A DNA stretch of 64,000 nucleotides from Bryum argenteum (taxonomy: Eukaryota > Streptophyta > Bryopsida > Bryales > Bryaceae), in the NCBI GenBank assembly GCA_037043015.1, contig CM073328.1, positions 4,327,409 to 4,391,408 on the forward strand, written 5' to 3'. The translations under genes and the position numbers were made by a program. Shown here piece after piece: positions 11,658 to 24,089 of this stretch. A model generated the notes under the pieces. It was not told the origin of the DNA. It did not search any database and worked only from the letters and a program-made list of their open reading frames with translations. Every line of letters begins with the position of its first letter. Position 1 is the stretch's first letter.

Positions 11658-12289
11658 GCCTTTTGTGAAGCATCGGCAGGTGGGTGCACACGGCTCCATG
11701 CAAGCCTTGGAAGTCGGTCAGTTTGTACAAATGTTATAAACTAGTCAAAAATTGCACAAATTGTGATGTCTGCAATGACTTGTCTTTGCTCCTTTACAAG
11801 ACAGTCTCCATAACCGAAATTGTCAATTTTACAAATGGGCCAAATACATTTAGTAAAAGAAATTAAACCGTATAGGTGATCGGCCTCGGAGCCTTGAGAG
11901 ACCCTCAAAACTGCCCTTATTTGATGCTAGATGCAAATATTTGACTTTTGACAAACTATGAAGTATGTATGCATGGGATCTTATATGCAACTTGTACATG
12001 TACATTTATACCAAATCTTAAACTCAAATTCCTCACCATTTGTGAGATCATTACGTACAAAGTTTTAATAGAAGTTTATTTCCTTGTTGTTGAATGGCAA
12101 ATTAATGTGTCAAAGGCTGAAAGAACCATTCTTGGAAAAAATATGACGCGAGGCTCTTCAAATTATCGCTCCTAGAAATTTGCTTTGTATATTTTGTATC
12201 AATAATCAAGGTCACGGGCTATCAATAAGTCCACATGGCAACAAAAGAGCATTCCATCTCTAAACGTGATCTTTTTCACTAACAAATGT

Positions 12290-12879
12290 ACTTGGATTGG
12301 CAATTGCAACTGAACTTCTCACCTCTCTTTGTTTTCACCAATGTTGGATTCATTTTGCTTACATCAATTTGACAACAACAACACTCTTCTTGACAACTCC
12401 CTTCTTTGTTGGTGCCTCATTCTCACCGTCAATTTTGACACTCTCGCATCGCGCATCGCATGGCTTGACAGGGTTCACCTTTTGCTGAGCCTTCAACCTC
12501 TTGTTGCTACACTAAGGCTCATCATGTGCTGTAGCCTTCCGCTTTATCATTCCCCTACTTGAAGTTGTAGCTACTTCCAAAACTGGTGGAGGATTAAGCG
12601 ACTTGCTATACCAAAGCCCTTCCTTGGAGAAATGATAATACCCGACATACCCCAGGTCCTTGTCTCCTTGCATATTGTGACTCAATTGAATTAGACACAT
12701 GCAAATGGGTATGAGGTAGAGATCGTATGTGTAGATTATTGAGAAGATGATTGCAAGACTAGTTGTCATTGTGTTGATGGAGAAAAGATATGTTTGCACT
12801 TACCATGATGAGGCACTTGAGAGAACTCCTGCAATAAGGAATTGTTCTTCAAATCCACGTCAGGTTTGGCATAACCCAT
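12290..12879 (-). pseudogene. RING-linker family pseudogene B (RING core deleted)
   Basis: Exon 1 (12879-12804) keeps the first 12 codons of the plus-strand copy at 38830, then jumps to the last codons before the splice donor. The missing 104 bp hold every zinc ligand and the loss breaks the frame. Exon 2 still resembles GEKDPMYYHLSKEG and the IKRKA region of the 38.8 kb copy. However, it has lost the acceptor CAG (now CAA) and has TAG where the intact copy has CAA after DEP. It is clearly decayed, though the promoter region upstream is well preserved. Confidence 0.8.
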
Positions 12880-13224
12880 CTTAAAATAAGCTTCTCTTAC
12901 TTACAGACACTGATAGGAATGAGAAGATGATGCGCGGGTCAACCTCGGCTTATATAATCCTCGATAAAGCCTTCGTAAATGGGACGTCTTGTTATCGTAA
13001 AATTCTAAGTGCCTCGGATTTGAGAATCAACCTTGTTTTGAGTGAGATTTCCAAAGCACGTTGACACCTACTACTTGACATCAAACCTCTAGACGGAAAT
13101 CTCTCAAATAGGAGACAAATTTGAACTATACATAGGCTTCTAACTAGACACACAACAAGAAGAAGGCGACAACCCCCCGAGATTGATGAAAGTGAAGTAT
13201 GCAAATGAAAAGAAGTCCAATTGT

Positions 13225-13450
13225 GCTAGGCTTATATAGCTCAATCAAGAAGCCTCGGTGGTGAGAGATTAGTTGAACCCTTGGTGTTGAGAAGTAAAGT
13301 GGAACCAATGGAAGTGGATTGAAGCCAACGTAAGTGGATTAAAGCCTAGTTGCTAATCAGAAGTACAATGAAGTGAACGAAAGTAAATTGAAGTCACGGC
13401 GTTGAAAATTGATATTTCAAAGCCTCGGTATTGCATGGATTCAATAGTAA
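13225..13450 (-). promoter_or_regulatory. Promoter with GAGGCTTCAAT satellite upstream of pseudogene B
   Basis: TATA box CTATATAAGC (minus strand, 13231-13240) is followed by ACTTCTTTTCATTTGCA, the same leader as at 38.5 and 62.3 kb. Upstream are degenerate units of about 26 bp around CACCGAGGCTTC, CCAAGGGTTCAACT and GGCTTCAATCCACTT. The layout equals that of the 37.85-38.54 kb array. Confidence 0.65.
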
Positions 13451-14589
13451 GAGTATCTAGTTTTGAAATTTGGCGCGTCTAGGGATAAATTATTTATTGG
13501 TCATCGGAAAAATTAATATTCTTTTGTTGAAATTGATTCACATGCGTATAAGATCAATAACTTTGCATTGACGTATCATATGGAAATGAAGATCTTAGTT
13601 CAGTATTAATGGTAGCTATTTTTTATAATTGTACTTGAATGTCTACAAAAATGTTCCAAAGTTATACTGATCAATGGGAAGTTTTGAATGTGAAGAGATA
13701 TCAACAATCCCCAAAAAATGACAAATGTCTTGGAAACAAAGTTTGATTAAGATTCAAAACCAATATCAATATCCATGTGTGTGAAATACAACATATTACA
13801 TGAATATATTTATGTGTGTAATTACTTGAGTATTTTGTGTATTTTGTGTTACATTCCTAACTATTCCAAGAGTAATATAACTCCAAACTATGATTGCATT
13901 GTTGAAGTATGTTCATAAAAGGTGTCGACACATGTTGTTTTTTAGAGGTACTTTTTAATAGATTATTGATGAAAATTAGTTGAAGTACAAGAGTTGATGC
14001 AAATAGAGCCTTCTTGGTATTTATGGGTTAACAATTCAAACTTGACAGAGACACACTCCTCTTTTAGTATTTTATGTGAGTTTTTATGGAAAAAAAATTA
14101 TTGATGAAAGTGGTGATGATTTTGGCCTTGTTCGAGGTTCTTGCAATGATTCAAAATACAAATTTATAAGAAGTGAATTTTTTATCATGCCACTTGACAT
14201 AAAAGGACATATTTGATGAGGACCTTGTGGCAAGATTGATGAAGTGTACGTCAAGCTTGTTTAAAAATTGGCATAGGATTGCCATGTAGGATGAACTGAA
14301 CGAAATTTCCAAAAAAGTTTAAAAAGAATAAAATAATATAATTGTATTAGATAGTGTAAGATACAATCAATTTGTTCTTTTTCAAAATGTATAGAACGTC
14401 TGGATTTGAAGCCATTGGATGTGTCCTCTATGAATCTTATTCTAAATTTCATGAGTACGGGTAAAAGCAAGTGGATAACATCATTGTTATCTAAGTTCAA
14501 TTGTTACCAGTTCTAAGTAATTTCATGTGTCAGTCATTCTATTCAGAGGAGGAAAGTCCATGTACCCGACAAACATCTTGAAAGTCCAT

Positions 14590-14890
14590 GTAAACATGTT
14601 GGAAGTCCATGTACCAAGCAAACATCCATTATATTGCCTTTTCACTACCATAGTCGATCGAACTATGTTAGGTGCTAAACCTCGTTCTATAAGTAACTCA
14701 AAGCCCTCTTGTGGAATATCATGTTGGGTATCTCTAACGCACTACTACCTAGCTAGTAACTAATATAATCTTCACTGTGAGAGAAAGTACTAGTTCCACT
14801 CTAGGTATTATAACCTCCTGGCATGTGCATTCACGGATAGGTTGATCAAACACTATTCACGACCGTCTCAACCACGGTTGGAGTTCTTCT
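14590..14890 (+). mobile_element. Diverged SINE copy at the 3' end of RING copy F
   Basis: Colinear with the SINE at 26.6 kb from CACTACCATAGTC through AAGCCCTCT, TATCATGTTGGGTATCTC and GAGAAAGTACTAGT. It ends in the shared tail TCAAACACTATTCACGACC..GGTTGGAGTTCTT. It is on the plus strand, antisense to gene F, whose last codons lie inside the tail. A sister copy sits at 30120-30410 through the segmental duplication. Confidence 0.6.
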
Positions 14891-16902
14891 CCTTAGTGTT
14901 GCCACCGTGCGGCTTCTGAGTTGATGCACCTCCTTGCGATCTACTCCTCTTTACAACATCCTTCTGCACCTCTAGAGCTTTCTTACCCTTCACAATTACA
15001 CACTTCCAAACACATTTAACTTAGTTCATTAAGCACTCACAATAGCTCAATCATCGCAATAAAAGCACAATGTCGGTAACTATCCAAGCCTAGCAAGATA
15101 GGATTACCTTTTCCACCTTCAACTTCTTAGACTCTTTGTCATCCTCCAATACATTTGCTCCGACCATCTCATTAAACGTCATTGTACTTTTGGGCTTCTT
15201 CACTAAGAATTTAGTGATGGGTGTTTTCCTTGTTTTCTTGTTGACTAGATCGGAGCCTAGACTGGAGCCACCACTTTGCTTTGAAACAGGAGCTGGTACA
15301 GCTCTCTTCGTCTTTGGGGTTGCACCTTTCTCACCCTGACCCACATCAAATTTAATCATTGTGAATCAATATTACTCACTTACAACACTAATAGATTATG
15401 CCATTTTAGACATTATAAGTCTCTTTTTATCATATTGAACAAATCATTCGAGACATTTTTCTCAATATATTTCCTAGTACTACAGTAAGGTGCAACGTAG
15501 AGTCAAGTTTAACATTGTGCACCTTTGATTCAGGCCTCGATGTCTTGGACTCCCTCTTAGACTCCACCTCATCCTTAAATGCATCGGCTTCGGCAGTCCG
15601 CTTCCCAAATAGGGTTCTTCTCTTCGTGGTGATAGGCATTTGTTTTCGCGGAAGAGCTCTGGATCCCTTGTCTAGATCAGAGCCACCCTGACTTTTTTTC
15701 AAAACTACAACTGGTGGTGGAGCTTCCTTTGTCTCCGCGGGTGCACTTTTCTCACCCTGAATGACATTGAATCAGCTCATCATATCCACATCACTCACTC
15801 ACAACTAAAGGTACAATGTAGAGTTCATTTTACCTTCTGCATCCTTGATTTAGGCTTTGATCTCTTAGACTTGGACTCTGAATCGCCCTTTGTCTTTACG
15901 GGTGCAACATTCTCACCCTGAAACACATCAAAGATTTAGCTTGTTGTATTGACACACTTAGTTGTACAAGGTGGAATATAGAGTCTCGCATGACGAAACC
16001 GGGTGTTATTACCTCATACTGCACATTTCGCTCAGGATTCGATCTCTTAGATCTCTTAGATTCAGACGCATCGGCGTTGAGCGTACGCTTTACTAAAGCA
16101 ATTGGTAGTGGCCTCCTCACTATTGGTGTTTCATCCGTTTTCTTTGGCTCACTCTTAACTGTATTCCGACTTGGGTTGAAGTGCAAATCCCATGCTTCCT
16201 TCCATGGTAACGGCTTCTCCAAATTCTTTACTGTATCGTAGAGCCCATGGTACCTGCAGATTAATGTTTATAATACAACTTAAGTTGACGTATTCACCAT
16301 GCATGTACTGATCCCGGTATTCAGAGACTCATAATCAAAAGGTATGTCAAAAGCATACCAGACTAGAGTACCGTCTCATTTGCGGACGAAAAGCTTGCCT
16401 TTTACTGACAACATATAATAAGTAGCTTCTTGTCCTCCTTCGAGCTGCTTCTTATATGGTCGAACCTTATACTCCTACATACATGACATGAGAAAACTCC
16501 ATAAACAAATCTTTCACATCATGATAGACACACCTTCAATTACAAATGAAACGATCATCTTATCGACAACAAATCAAAGCAATGATGGACACGCTTGCGA
16601 TCAATTACAAACATGACTGGATTGCTTTTGGAACCCTAAAAGAGAACGAACATGACTGGGTTGCTTTTGGGACCCTAAGAGAGAATGACCTTGATGAGAC
16701 TTGTGAGAGGAACGCCGCAATTAGAGCATGGAGTCTCCGTGAGGGCCAACTTGCATCCGCACTCAAAGCAGTATGTGCGGTGGCCGCATGTGTTGGTGCC
16801 GTAGAGATCCTCTATTGTGTAACATTCTCTGCACATCCTTTGCAATACCAAGTCCATGTTAGTCTCCATCGAGCCCTTGAGCTGCTCCATCTCATCGGAC
16901 AT
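14868..16902 (-). pseudogene. RING-linker family copy F (7 exons, one nonsense codon)
   Basis: Exons: 16902-16690, 16474-16329, 16253-16013, 15917-15834, 15756-15514, 15335-15108 and 14987-14868. Together they make 425 codons with consistent splice phases. Exon 1 encodes 71 residues with all eight RING ligands. Exon 2 holds the linker start but has TGA at 16378-16376 where copy A reads GGA. The remaining exons stay open, so the damage is recent or the codon is bypassed. Tail exons each open with a GEK/GEN-x-AP motif and are Lys/Glu-rich. The donor of exon 5 is GTTAAA rather than GTAAAC. The stop TGA and the last five codons lie inside an antisense SINE tail. Confidence 0.7.
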
Positions 16903-16985
16903 ACGAACACTCAAACTCGCTCCAGGAAGGAAAGTAACTAGAAAGAAAAGCAGTGTGCAAATGAGAAGAAAGGTGGTGAGCGTGT

Positions 16986-16995
16986 GCTTATGTAG
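16986..16995 (-). promoter_or_regulatory. TATA-like element of copy F
   Basis: CTACATAAGC on the minus strand, 84 bp before the ATG, followed by TTTCTTCTCATTTGCACACT. It aligns with the other family promoters, which argues that the hydrophobic open frame upstream of the ATG is leader, not a signal peptide. Confidence 0.5.
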
Positions 16996-17159
16996 GCCTC
17001 TTGTGAAGCCTCGACAGGTGGGTATGGCTCTATTCAAGCCTCTGAAGTCGATCTATTTCTACCAATGTCAAACACTAGGCGAAAATTGCACAAAAAGTGA
17101 CTTCCATATTCTCTTGCCCTTGCTCTCTCGCAAGAGTGCCCATTTCTAAGAGTATCAAA

Positions 17160-18280
17160 ATAAGTCGTTATAGTTTTCATTTGTACTTTAACTAAAATAT
17201 AATCTTATGAATGTGCTAAAATAAGTCCCTTGTCCCAAAATGTATGATCGGCTTTGAATTTTTTTTGTATATACAACATTTGAGTGACTTTTTGATCACC
17301 TCAGTACAATTCATGAGGCCTTTTGATCACCACAATACAACACCATTCTTCCTGTTCTATTTCTATGCTCATCATATATACATTTTTATAAAGCAAAAAT
17401 TGACTCTTGATGCCAACAACATTTATCATACACTAATAACTCTTTCTTTAAAATTTAATATTACATTGCTTGGTGCTTCTCTCATTAGTGAGAACACCAT
17501 ATTTTTTTATGTTTGAGCAACTTCTGCACACATCCCACCTCTCATGATTTCCATCAATTGAGATTTGCCAATGGGGATTCTTGATCGGTGAAATTTTGCC
17601 CAACCTTTTACGTGCTAGAAATTTATGATTAATGAAGCAAATTTTATCAAATTTTATATCACTGCAAATCTCTTATTAAAAATTATCCATCTTGCTAGAA
17701 TAACGCTACTCTTATCATAATGGACCCTAATACGAGGGAGTTTGTAATATCGATCACATTTTGGAAGAGTGAGTAATAATAGGGTAATTTGTTGTTATAA
17801 GACTTTTGGCTATTTTTTTCCTAGTCACTGAATACATTCTCTTACCAAGGTTTATCTTTATATTCAAATTTCCCCAATTTGATGATTTATTCATTATATA
17901 AGTATATAAAATTATATATTTTTTTTCATATGGACCTATTGGTAGGACTCTAGGTTCCCATAGGATTTTTTTTATTTGGTAAATGCCATCTCTTCAACAT
18001 AATTTGAGGAAAAAAAAATTGCTCTATAGACACATAGTTATCTCTTTTTAAAGAGTTTGTGAAGAGGCGCAATATAGTCTTAAAGTTACACTTGGGAATC
18101 TTTTAGACCCCGTGGCCCGCCAAGGGGTTCATATATTCTAGCAATGTAGCCGTCGTTCGGACGGGAAAGTTCTTGATTTGGTACTTTTATGAAAGTATCC
18201 CATGTTTACCATTTCCTCATATTATGTATTATTTTCATATATGTCCGTATTTCGTTTTCTTTTTTTACATAATCCAAAAA
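17160..18280. other. AT-rich flank, no gene
   Basis: Paralogous to about 33480-34330 in the right segmental copy. No coding signal. Confidence 0.5.
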
Positions 18281-18289
18281 CATAAAAGA

Positions 18290-18545
18290 AGGTAGGTAGG
18301 TAGGTTGGTAAGTTTACAGGTTGGTAAGTTTACAGGTTGGTAAGTTTACAGGTTGGTATGTTGGTGGGTAGGAAGGATCGTTGTACAATATTTTATTGTA
18401 TACTAGAAAGGCCCCGTTTTACAATACTAAAATTATTTTTTATTTTTTAACATAATCCAAAAAACATAAAAGAAGGTAGGTAGGTTAATAAGTTGGTAGG
18501 TTGGTAGGTTGGTACCTTGGTGGGTAGGAAGGATTGCCGAACAGT
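18290..18545. repeat. GGTAGGT/GGTTGGTAAGTTTACA tandem repeats
   Basis: Two blocks, each of ACATAAAAGAAGGTAGGTAGG followed by GGTTGGTAAGTTTACA units and GGTGGGTAGGAAGGAT. The reverse complement of this arrangement, with flanks GGTACTTTTAT and GTTCGGACGGGAAAG alike, occurs at 59590-60240 around the giant GAA array. This is probably one dispersed element. Confidence 0.55.
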
Positions 18546-18825
18546 ATTTTATTATAGAAGTAGATATAGATATTGTCCTTGAAAGTTTTAATATTCTTAT
18601 CCAAAATAGCTATTATATGAAATGCTTTTTTTATTATATTTGTATGTTTTATTTTTTCTTATATATGTAGAATATGATAAATACTTATTCTTGGAATATT
18701 TTTAGATATAGTCTTGAATATTACTCACCTTAATTCAAATTAATGACACTTATTTCTATAGCATAAAAGTGGAGGACCTGTTCGGGTTGATCATGCATAT
18801 ATCATCTTTTTGTGCTACATAGTAA

Positions 18826-19085
18826 GGTGCTCAATAATGGCTTATTTTAGCACAAGTAATCTGTAGGATGTTAATAGTGCAAGTATTATTTGTGCACATG
18901 GGAAAGATAGAGTAAGTGGAATCATTATTTTTAAGCCTTCTACAGTGAGTTATGAATTTTTGAAGTTGAGAATATATGTGTTCCCTAAATGGTGCTCTAA
19001 ACTGACATTCTACATTTTTTGCAGTAAAAAGCGAGAACATGGTACTATGATACTTTTGTATGGAGAAGCTATTATATACCGGTAA
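18826..19085 (+). repeat. Dispersed repeat family R1, copy in left segment
   Basis: Begins GGTGCTCAATAATGGC and ends GGAGAAGCTATTATATACC. Colinear with 1660-1925 and with 34568-34838. Non-coding. The following 19.1-20.0 kb shows nothing recognisable apart from the telomere-like run. Confidence 0.5.
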
Positions 19086-19210
19086 TATCGATCTATACAA
19101 TTTTCTGTGCAAACCAAAAACTTTTCTTTGAATTGGTAACATTTTGCAATTGAATCCTTCATTCAATTCAACGGTGTAATTAGCTTAGTATAGTTACTAT
19201 AATTAAGCCG

Positions 19211-19258
19211 GTTCTATAGGGTTTAGGCCTTTAGGGTTTAGGGTTTAATGTTTAGGGT
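19211..19258 (+). repeat. Short interstitial telomere-like run
   Basis: Four or five imperfect TTTAGGG units. Too short for a telomere; it supports a plant origin. Confidence 0.5.
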
Positions 19259-20203
19259 CAATAGATGAATGAGAATCTATGAATGGAAAAATGTAAAAAT
19301 TAATAGTCTAGTGGTTGGATGATTAGCCATAGAATTCAAAGTCCAAGGGGTAGGAAATCGATGAAATGAACAATTTGGAGGGAAGCCAAAACTCATGTGT
19401 GGCAGTGAGGCAACAAATTATAAAATAGATAAAGCTGTATCTTTTGTAAGTTTAGTCAATAAAAGAAATCGACTGCAACCGTGGCTTGTGCATTCATTTG
19501 TGTTATGAGATCTTGTTAGCAATCAATAAACAAGAAGTTACATCAGTAGCCGATAAATGGGTGTTTGTGCCAACGGAAGAAAGACATTAAGGTTTCTGTA
19601 CGTGTGGAATTGACTGGGAGTAATAAATGGATGGAAGTACAATAGTTGGGGAGCGGTGGCAGTATAAGAGATAGTCCGGTTGTGCTGAAGGTTCTCAATT
19701 GGGGCAAAAGAAGCAATAGGAGAAAATATCGATTATATTGAAATTGATAAGTATTCTCCCTATTGATTTAAGGATAATAAACGAGAAGTGTATAGCCATA
19801 GGTTGAGTGTGGGAAGTTGGTTCCACTTTATTCCCTCATTTGTGCATGAAAGTGAGATCAACTCTACTTTTCACTTGTACTCGAACTCTTATTATAGGAA
19901 TTTTACTATAATTTATCATAGTAGCATTTTTGTACTACAATACCTATAAGTGAAGAATACTAAAGCTTCCTTATGAAAACTACTCCATGTAAGACGACTC
20001 TACTCCACAATAATCAAGAAACTATTACAATCCATACCTATAATTTCATTCTTGTTTGGAAATTGCCTCGTAAAGAAAGTCTAGTTTCACATCATTCTGT
20101 TCGAAAACGGCATTTGCGGGTACCCTCCTCTTTACAAGACCCTTCGTAGGTGCGGCTTTCGCACCACTTTTTTTAGAAATAGTCAAGAGTAGTACACTCC
20201 TCT

Positions 20204-20540
20204 TTACAACTCCCTTCGTCCTTCTTCCACTTTGCTCACACCATTCTCCTTTGACACAACTACTGGTATGGTACTTCTCTTCACAACTCCCTTTGTTTTT
20301 ACAAGTCCTCTTTTCATTTTGCTCAAGCCATTTTGGTTTGAAACAACAACTCCACCCTTTTTTAAAACAACAACTCCATCCTCTTTTGAAACAACAACTC
20401 TATCCTCTTTTGGAAGGGCAACTCCGTTCTGTTTTGAGAGGCCGACTTCGTTTCCTTTGGAAATGGTGAATCCATCTTCTTTTGAAGTTGCAACTCCATT
20501 GGACCCTTTCAACATGGTGACTCCATCCTCTTTTTACTTG
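20204..20540 (-). repeat. KEDGVVVSK-type tandem repeats (27-30 bp) in the tail of copy H
   Basis: Repeated TCTTTTGAAACAACAACTCC-like units on the plus strand encode, on the minus strand, about nine degenerate K-E/Q-D/N-G-V-V-V-S-K units. The paralogue at 34.98-35.37 kb has fewer. A Lys-rich, Val/Gly-spaced tail like this is probably disordered. Confidence 0.6.
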
Positions 20541-21306
20541 CAATTCTATTTTTCTTTAAAAGAGCATCTCCATTTTGTTGTTGAATAGGCACATTCTCTA
20601 CCTTTGATTTTAGAGTTCTTGGCATAGTCGACTCGGACTCATCGCTTAATGCATATGCTTTTAGCTTCCGCTTCACTACTGGAGTCTTCCGCACTTCATC
20701 TATTTTCTTTTGAACATTGGTTCTTTTCAAAGTAGGGTTCAAGTAGACAACCCATGCTTCTTGTAGTGATATCGGCTTCTCAAGCTTTATGACTCTATCA
20801 TCATAGCTAGAGCAAAAGATTCGAGAACCATTCGAGATGAAGTGAGTGCCTTTGATAGATAGCTTATAACAAGTTGATACTTGTCCTCCTTCGAGCAATT
20901 GCTTGTACGGATACACCTTGTACTCCTGCATGCATACGTGAATAGACACATATTAAGGCAAATTATCTACACCCACGAAAACCCACAAGAATCACCATGT
21001 TGCTTTTGAGTAAAGGATTTGACAATCAAAATAAACACCATAAGTCAAAGATATAACGTTAATTTGCTTGTAGGTACTCACCTTAATGAGATGTGTGAGA
21101 GGAACGCCACATTGTGAACATGGAGCCAATGTAAGGGCCAACAATTTTCCACATTCAAAACAAAGTGTGTGATGGCCGCACGTGTTACTGCCGTAAACAT
21201 CCTCACTTGTGTGACATTGTGAGCACCTCCTCTCTAATACGAGGTTCATTGTCTCCTCCTCTTCAATAATCGCACTTGTCGGGCTCTCTTGATCTAAACA
21301 AGTCAT
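20509..21306 (-). CDS. RING-linker family protein, copy H (tail frameshifted)
   Basis: Exons 21306-21082 (75 aa) and 20925-20509 give 213 residues as the sequence stands. Exon 1 carries the RING with all ligands (CSQC, CGH, CFEC, CSQC), preceded by a Glu-rich start; the donor AAG|GTGAGT is canonical. Exon 2 carries the linker (EYKVYPYKQ, KGTHFISNG, LEKPISLQEAW) and a basic tail. Against the paralogue at 35.3 kb it lacks one A in an A-run near 20535. As a result the Lys-Glu-Asp-Gly repeat tail continues in another frame (20515-20204) and is shifted again near 20205. With the tail lost, RING and linker would still be made. Either a truncated active gene or an assembly indel is possible. Confidence 0.6.
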
Positions 21307-21417
21307 AAACACTCACAACTTTGGTCACCCTTGCCAAAAATAGATGAAAGGAAGGATTTTTAAATTTGATATTTGAATAATAAGGGGACATTCAATCATA
21401 AAAATTGCATAAAAACC

Positions 21418-21427
21418 CTATTTATAT
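21418..21427 (-). promoter_or_regulatory. TATA-like element upstream of copy H
   Basis: ATATAAATAGGG on the minus strand, about 115 bp before the ATG at 21306, is the best core promoter candidate. It is not of the CTATATAAGC type used by the other family members. Confidence 0.35.
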
Positions 21428-21429
21428 GT

Positions 21430-23300
21430 TATCAATACACCAAAATATATTGTTATAAAAATAATATAAAATTATTACGATTGTTACTTCTCTTTGGATT
21501 ATTTTTTGTTTATTGTGTGATAAGCTATAATATAGACTACTAGATCAGTACAAATATCAAGGAAAGTGCCAAATCTAACTTTATATTTTCAGGTTGTTAA
21601 ATAACTCTTTAAACATACACTCTTTTGTCACCAGGGGTAAGGTACTAAGGACCTTACTGTTATGCCATTCTTTACTAGTGATTAATTGAGACAATGCAAA
21701 CTTCAAAGAATATTATGGTAGATATAGTTACCTGGTTGCATGTCTGGGTTTGCTCGGAAGACGTTATTTCTCATCAACCTCTTCCATCTCAACTTTGGAC
21801 AATTGTTGATGTTAAAAGACGGGTTATACATTTTCACTAGTTCTTCAACTTGATTGATTGTAGAGATAAATATTTTAAAAAAAGTTATAAATTATAAACC
21901 TTTTAGCTAAAAAATCAAAAATATCATATATTCATGGCTTTGCTATATGGTTAGTGTCCTTTCTCAAATAAAAGTACATGAAAACATATGTCAATGTAAT
22001 TCATATGTATTTATATATATAGAAAGTATTCAAAAAAATAAAAGTGTTTAATTTATTTTTACTTTGTTTTTGGTTCATCGCTACTAGCCTATCGTCGAGT
22101 TTGGTACGATGCTACTCTATTGCTTTTGTTTTGATGTTCTGTAGAGCTATGCCAAATTAACACTATTGTGAAACAACAAAAGGATTATATTAAGATATAT
22201 AGACAATTCATTTCTTGAGACTACATGTCACTCAATTCATGGTAGTATGAAAAGCATAAATTCACAGAGTTGTAAGTGCACTAGCAGAAATTGATAGAAA
22301 GGTGACATTTGTAGTGACTTATTTTTATAACAAAAAAATACCCATTTAAATTGTGCTTCTAACAACATCAAAATAAATTGTTATATTTGTCATTTTTCCT
22401 TGGTATGTTGATAAAATAAATGCACAATTAAATGGGCTCTCTTGTCCCACTAGGGACAAGTCACTAAGAAAGGATTATATTTGTGTAGTTTTCTACTAGT
22501 GGTGCAAGTAAAAACTTCTTAGGTCTATTGTGTTAGAGGAGTAGTTTATAAGCTCTAAAATCTTGAATTTAGTATGTAAAACTTACTCTAAATTAATTAA
22601 AACCAAAAGATGTGTAGAGCAACAAGAATGAGGTGGCATTTGGTAGATTTTACGTGATTTGATTTTAGGTGGCTTCATATTGTGTGTATTTTGTATTGAA
22701 GAACGGAAAAGGGGTCGCGTGATATTCCACCAACCATTGATTTGTACATGTTAGTTAAGGTATATGCTAATACAAAGAAAGTGCATTGTGTAGATTTTTA
22801 TAGAACAAATTACTAATATTCCAATCATTTTCAATATAAATAGTAATACCCAAAGCTTTTAAAAATTTGAACACTCTTCTTTATTCAAATTTAAGACAAA
22901 ATTTTGAGAATTTTGGACATGTCAAAATTAATTTCCAGCTAATTATGTACAAATTTGAAATACATGGAGGATATGCTCAAAATAAACTTTTACTTTGTTT
23001 AATATGTCTTTTACTTTATATTATTTTTACATATTCTAGTGCTTCATGTTTAGAAACAACGTACCATTTTCTCTAAAATTTGTGATGCTCATTTTCTCCA
23101 ATGATAAAATCTCATGTCACACAAACCAATAGTTTAAATTGAACCTATTCAGTCTCTTCTTCACACTTCTCGTAACCCTCTTGAAACCCCTTAACTGCCA
23201 AGCATCTTTTGGATCTCCAAAACCTTAAAATGTGGTTGTTGAAAACCATGTTGAAAATGAGATATGGTCAAAGTTTTGATACTTTCAATTGTAGTATCTC
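21430..23300. other. AT-rich flank, no gene
   Basis: 22.17-22.99 kb is paralogous to 36.69-37.51 kb. 21630-21690 and 22440-22510 share GGGACAAGTCACTAAG..CTACTAGTG-like stretches, possibly relics of a small element. No coding signal. Confidence 0.4.
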
Positions 23301-23379
23301 AATCTAGCTCCTATTGCAAATACTTAGTTAAAATTCAACTGTTGGATCGTCACCATTTGTAAAATCAAATTGTTCAAAG

Positions 23380-23900
23380 TTGATGCAAACTTTTCTTGGG
23401 GCGCCCCTGCCTGCGCCCAAACAACCATGGCGAGCCCTTGCAAAGAGTTTTGTAAAGGCCTTCTTCGTACTCGTCTCCCCATGTCTTTCTCCACCCTTGA
23501 ATAAATGGTTGCTTCTATTAGTTCCAACAAGATACAACATTCCTCCAAGATTTCTATGCTCCTTAACTTCCTTGGATTCGGAATGTTTTGTTTTTGAGTA
23601 GCTAATCCGGGTATCTCAAGATTTATATTACTCGAAAACCTTTGAGTTCATGGCTAAGAAGCAAGGAACTTGAGTTTGAGTTCCTTGAGCAGGCTGTATC
23701 TAATTACCTCCCTACGTCCGCGCCTCCAGCGTGGGCACCCAAGCTCCCATGCTCCCGCCAACTTCCGGAGTTCCGGGTGGCGGTGCCTGCAACCAGAAAC
23801 TCACGCCCTACCCAAGGTCTGAGCACTAGCCTCATCGTTCTGCAGCGGCGTCTTGTCTGGTGTTCGCGCTCCCACCCGACGTCCTAGTGCCATAGTCGAC
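23380..23900. other. GC-rich island of unknown nature
   Basis: GC content rises sharply against both flanks. Open frames of about 70-80 codons exist on both strands but show no family motif. It could be an old gene or element fragment; I do not recognise it. Confidence 0.3.
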
Positions 23901-24089
23901 GGACATGTCATAATCCGACGTAGTTTTTACTGTCAAATGTTTTACATTCGAAAAAATTGCATGGCCTCTGAGAATCATGACGTCTGGTAGTGTGGGGGCG
24001 CCCATGAGCCTGGTCCGTTACTCTCGTTCGTTTTGTCCGCGTGATGACCTCTACGTGTCAGATATGACAACCCTGCCAATATGTTGGAG

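Larger units (their letters stand above)
13553..22988. repeat. Segmental duplication, left copy
   Basis: Direct, colinear with 29098-37513. Both contain, in order: AT-rich flank, antisense-placed SINE, a long RING gene, AT-rich flank, an R1 repeat, a short RING gene and a flank ending in GGATATGCTCAAAATAAA. The left copy has about 0.87 kb (21.31-22.17 kb) absent from the right copy, and the right copy has a 579-bp MITE absent here. Confidence 0.8.

Noticed and set aside
16903-17037. Signal peptide or membrane segment before the RING in copies F and G
   Set aside because: The hydrophobic stretch is encoded by the pyrimidine-rich leader that follows the TATA-like box and aligns with untranslated leaders of other copies; the conserved ATG gives 71 residues in A, F and G alike.
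19211-19258. Telomere or former chromosome end
   Set aside because: Only four to five imperfect TTTAGGG units in ordinary AT-rich DNA.
23380-23900. A gene in the GC-rich island
   Set aside because: Open frames on both strands are short and show no motif, start context or splice pattern I can support.
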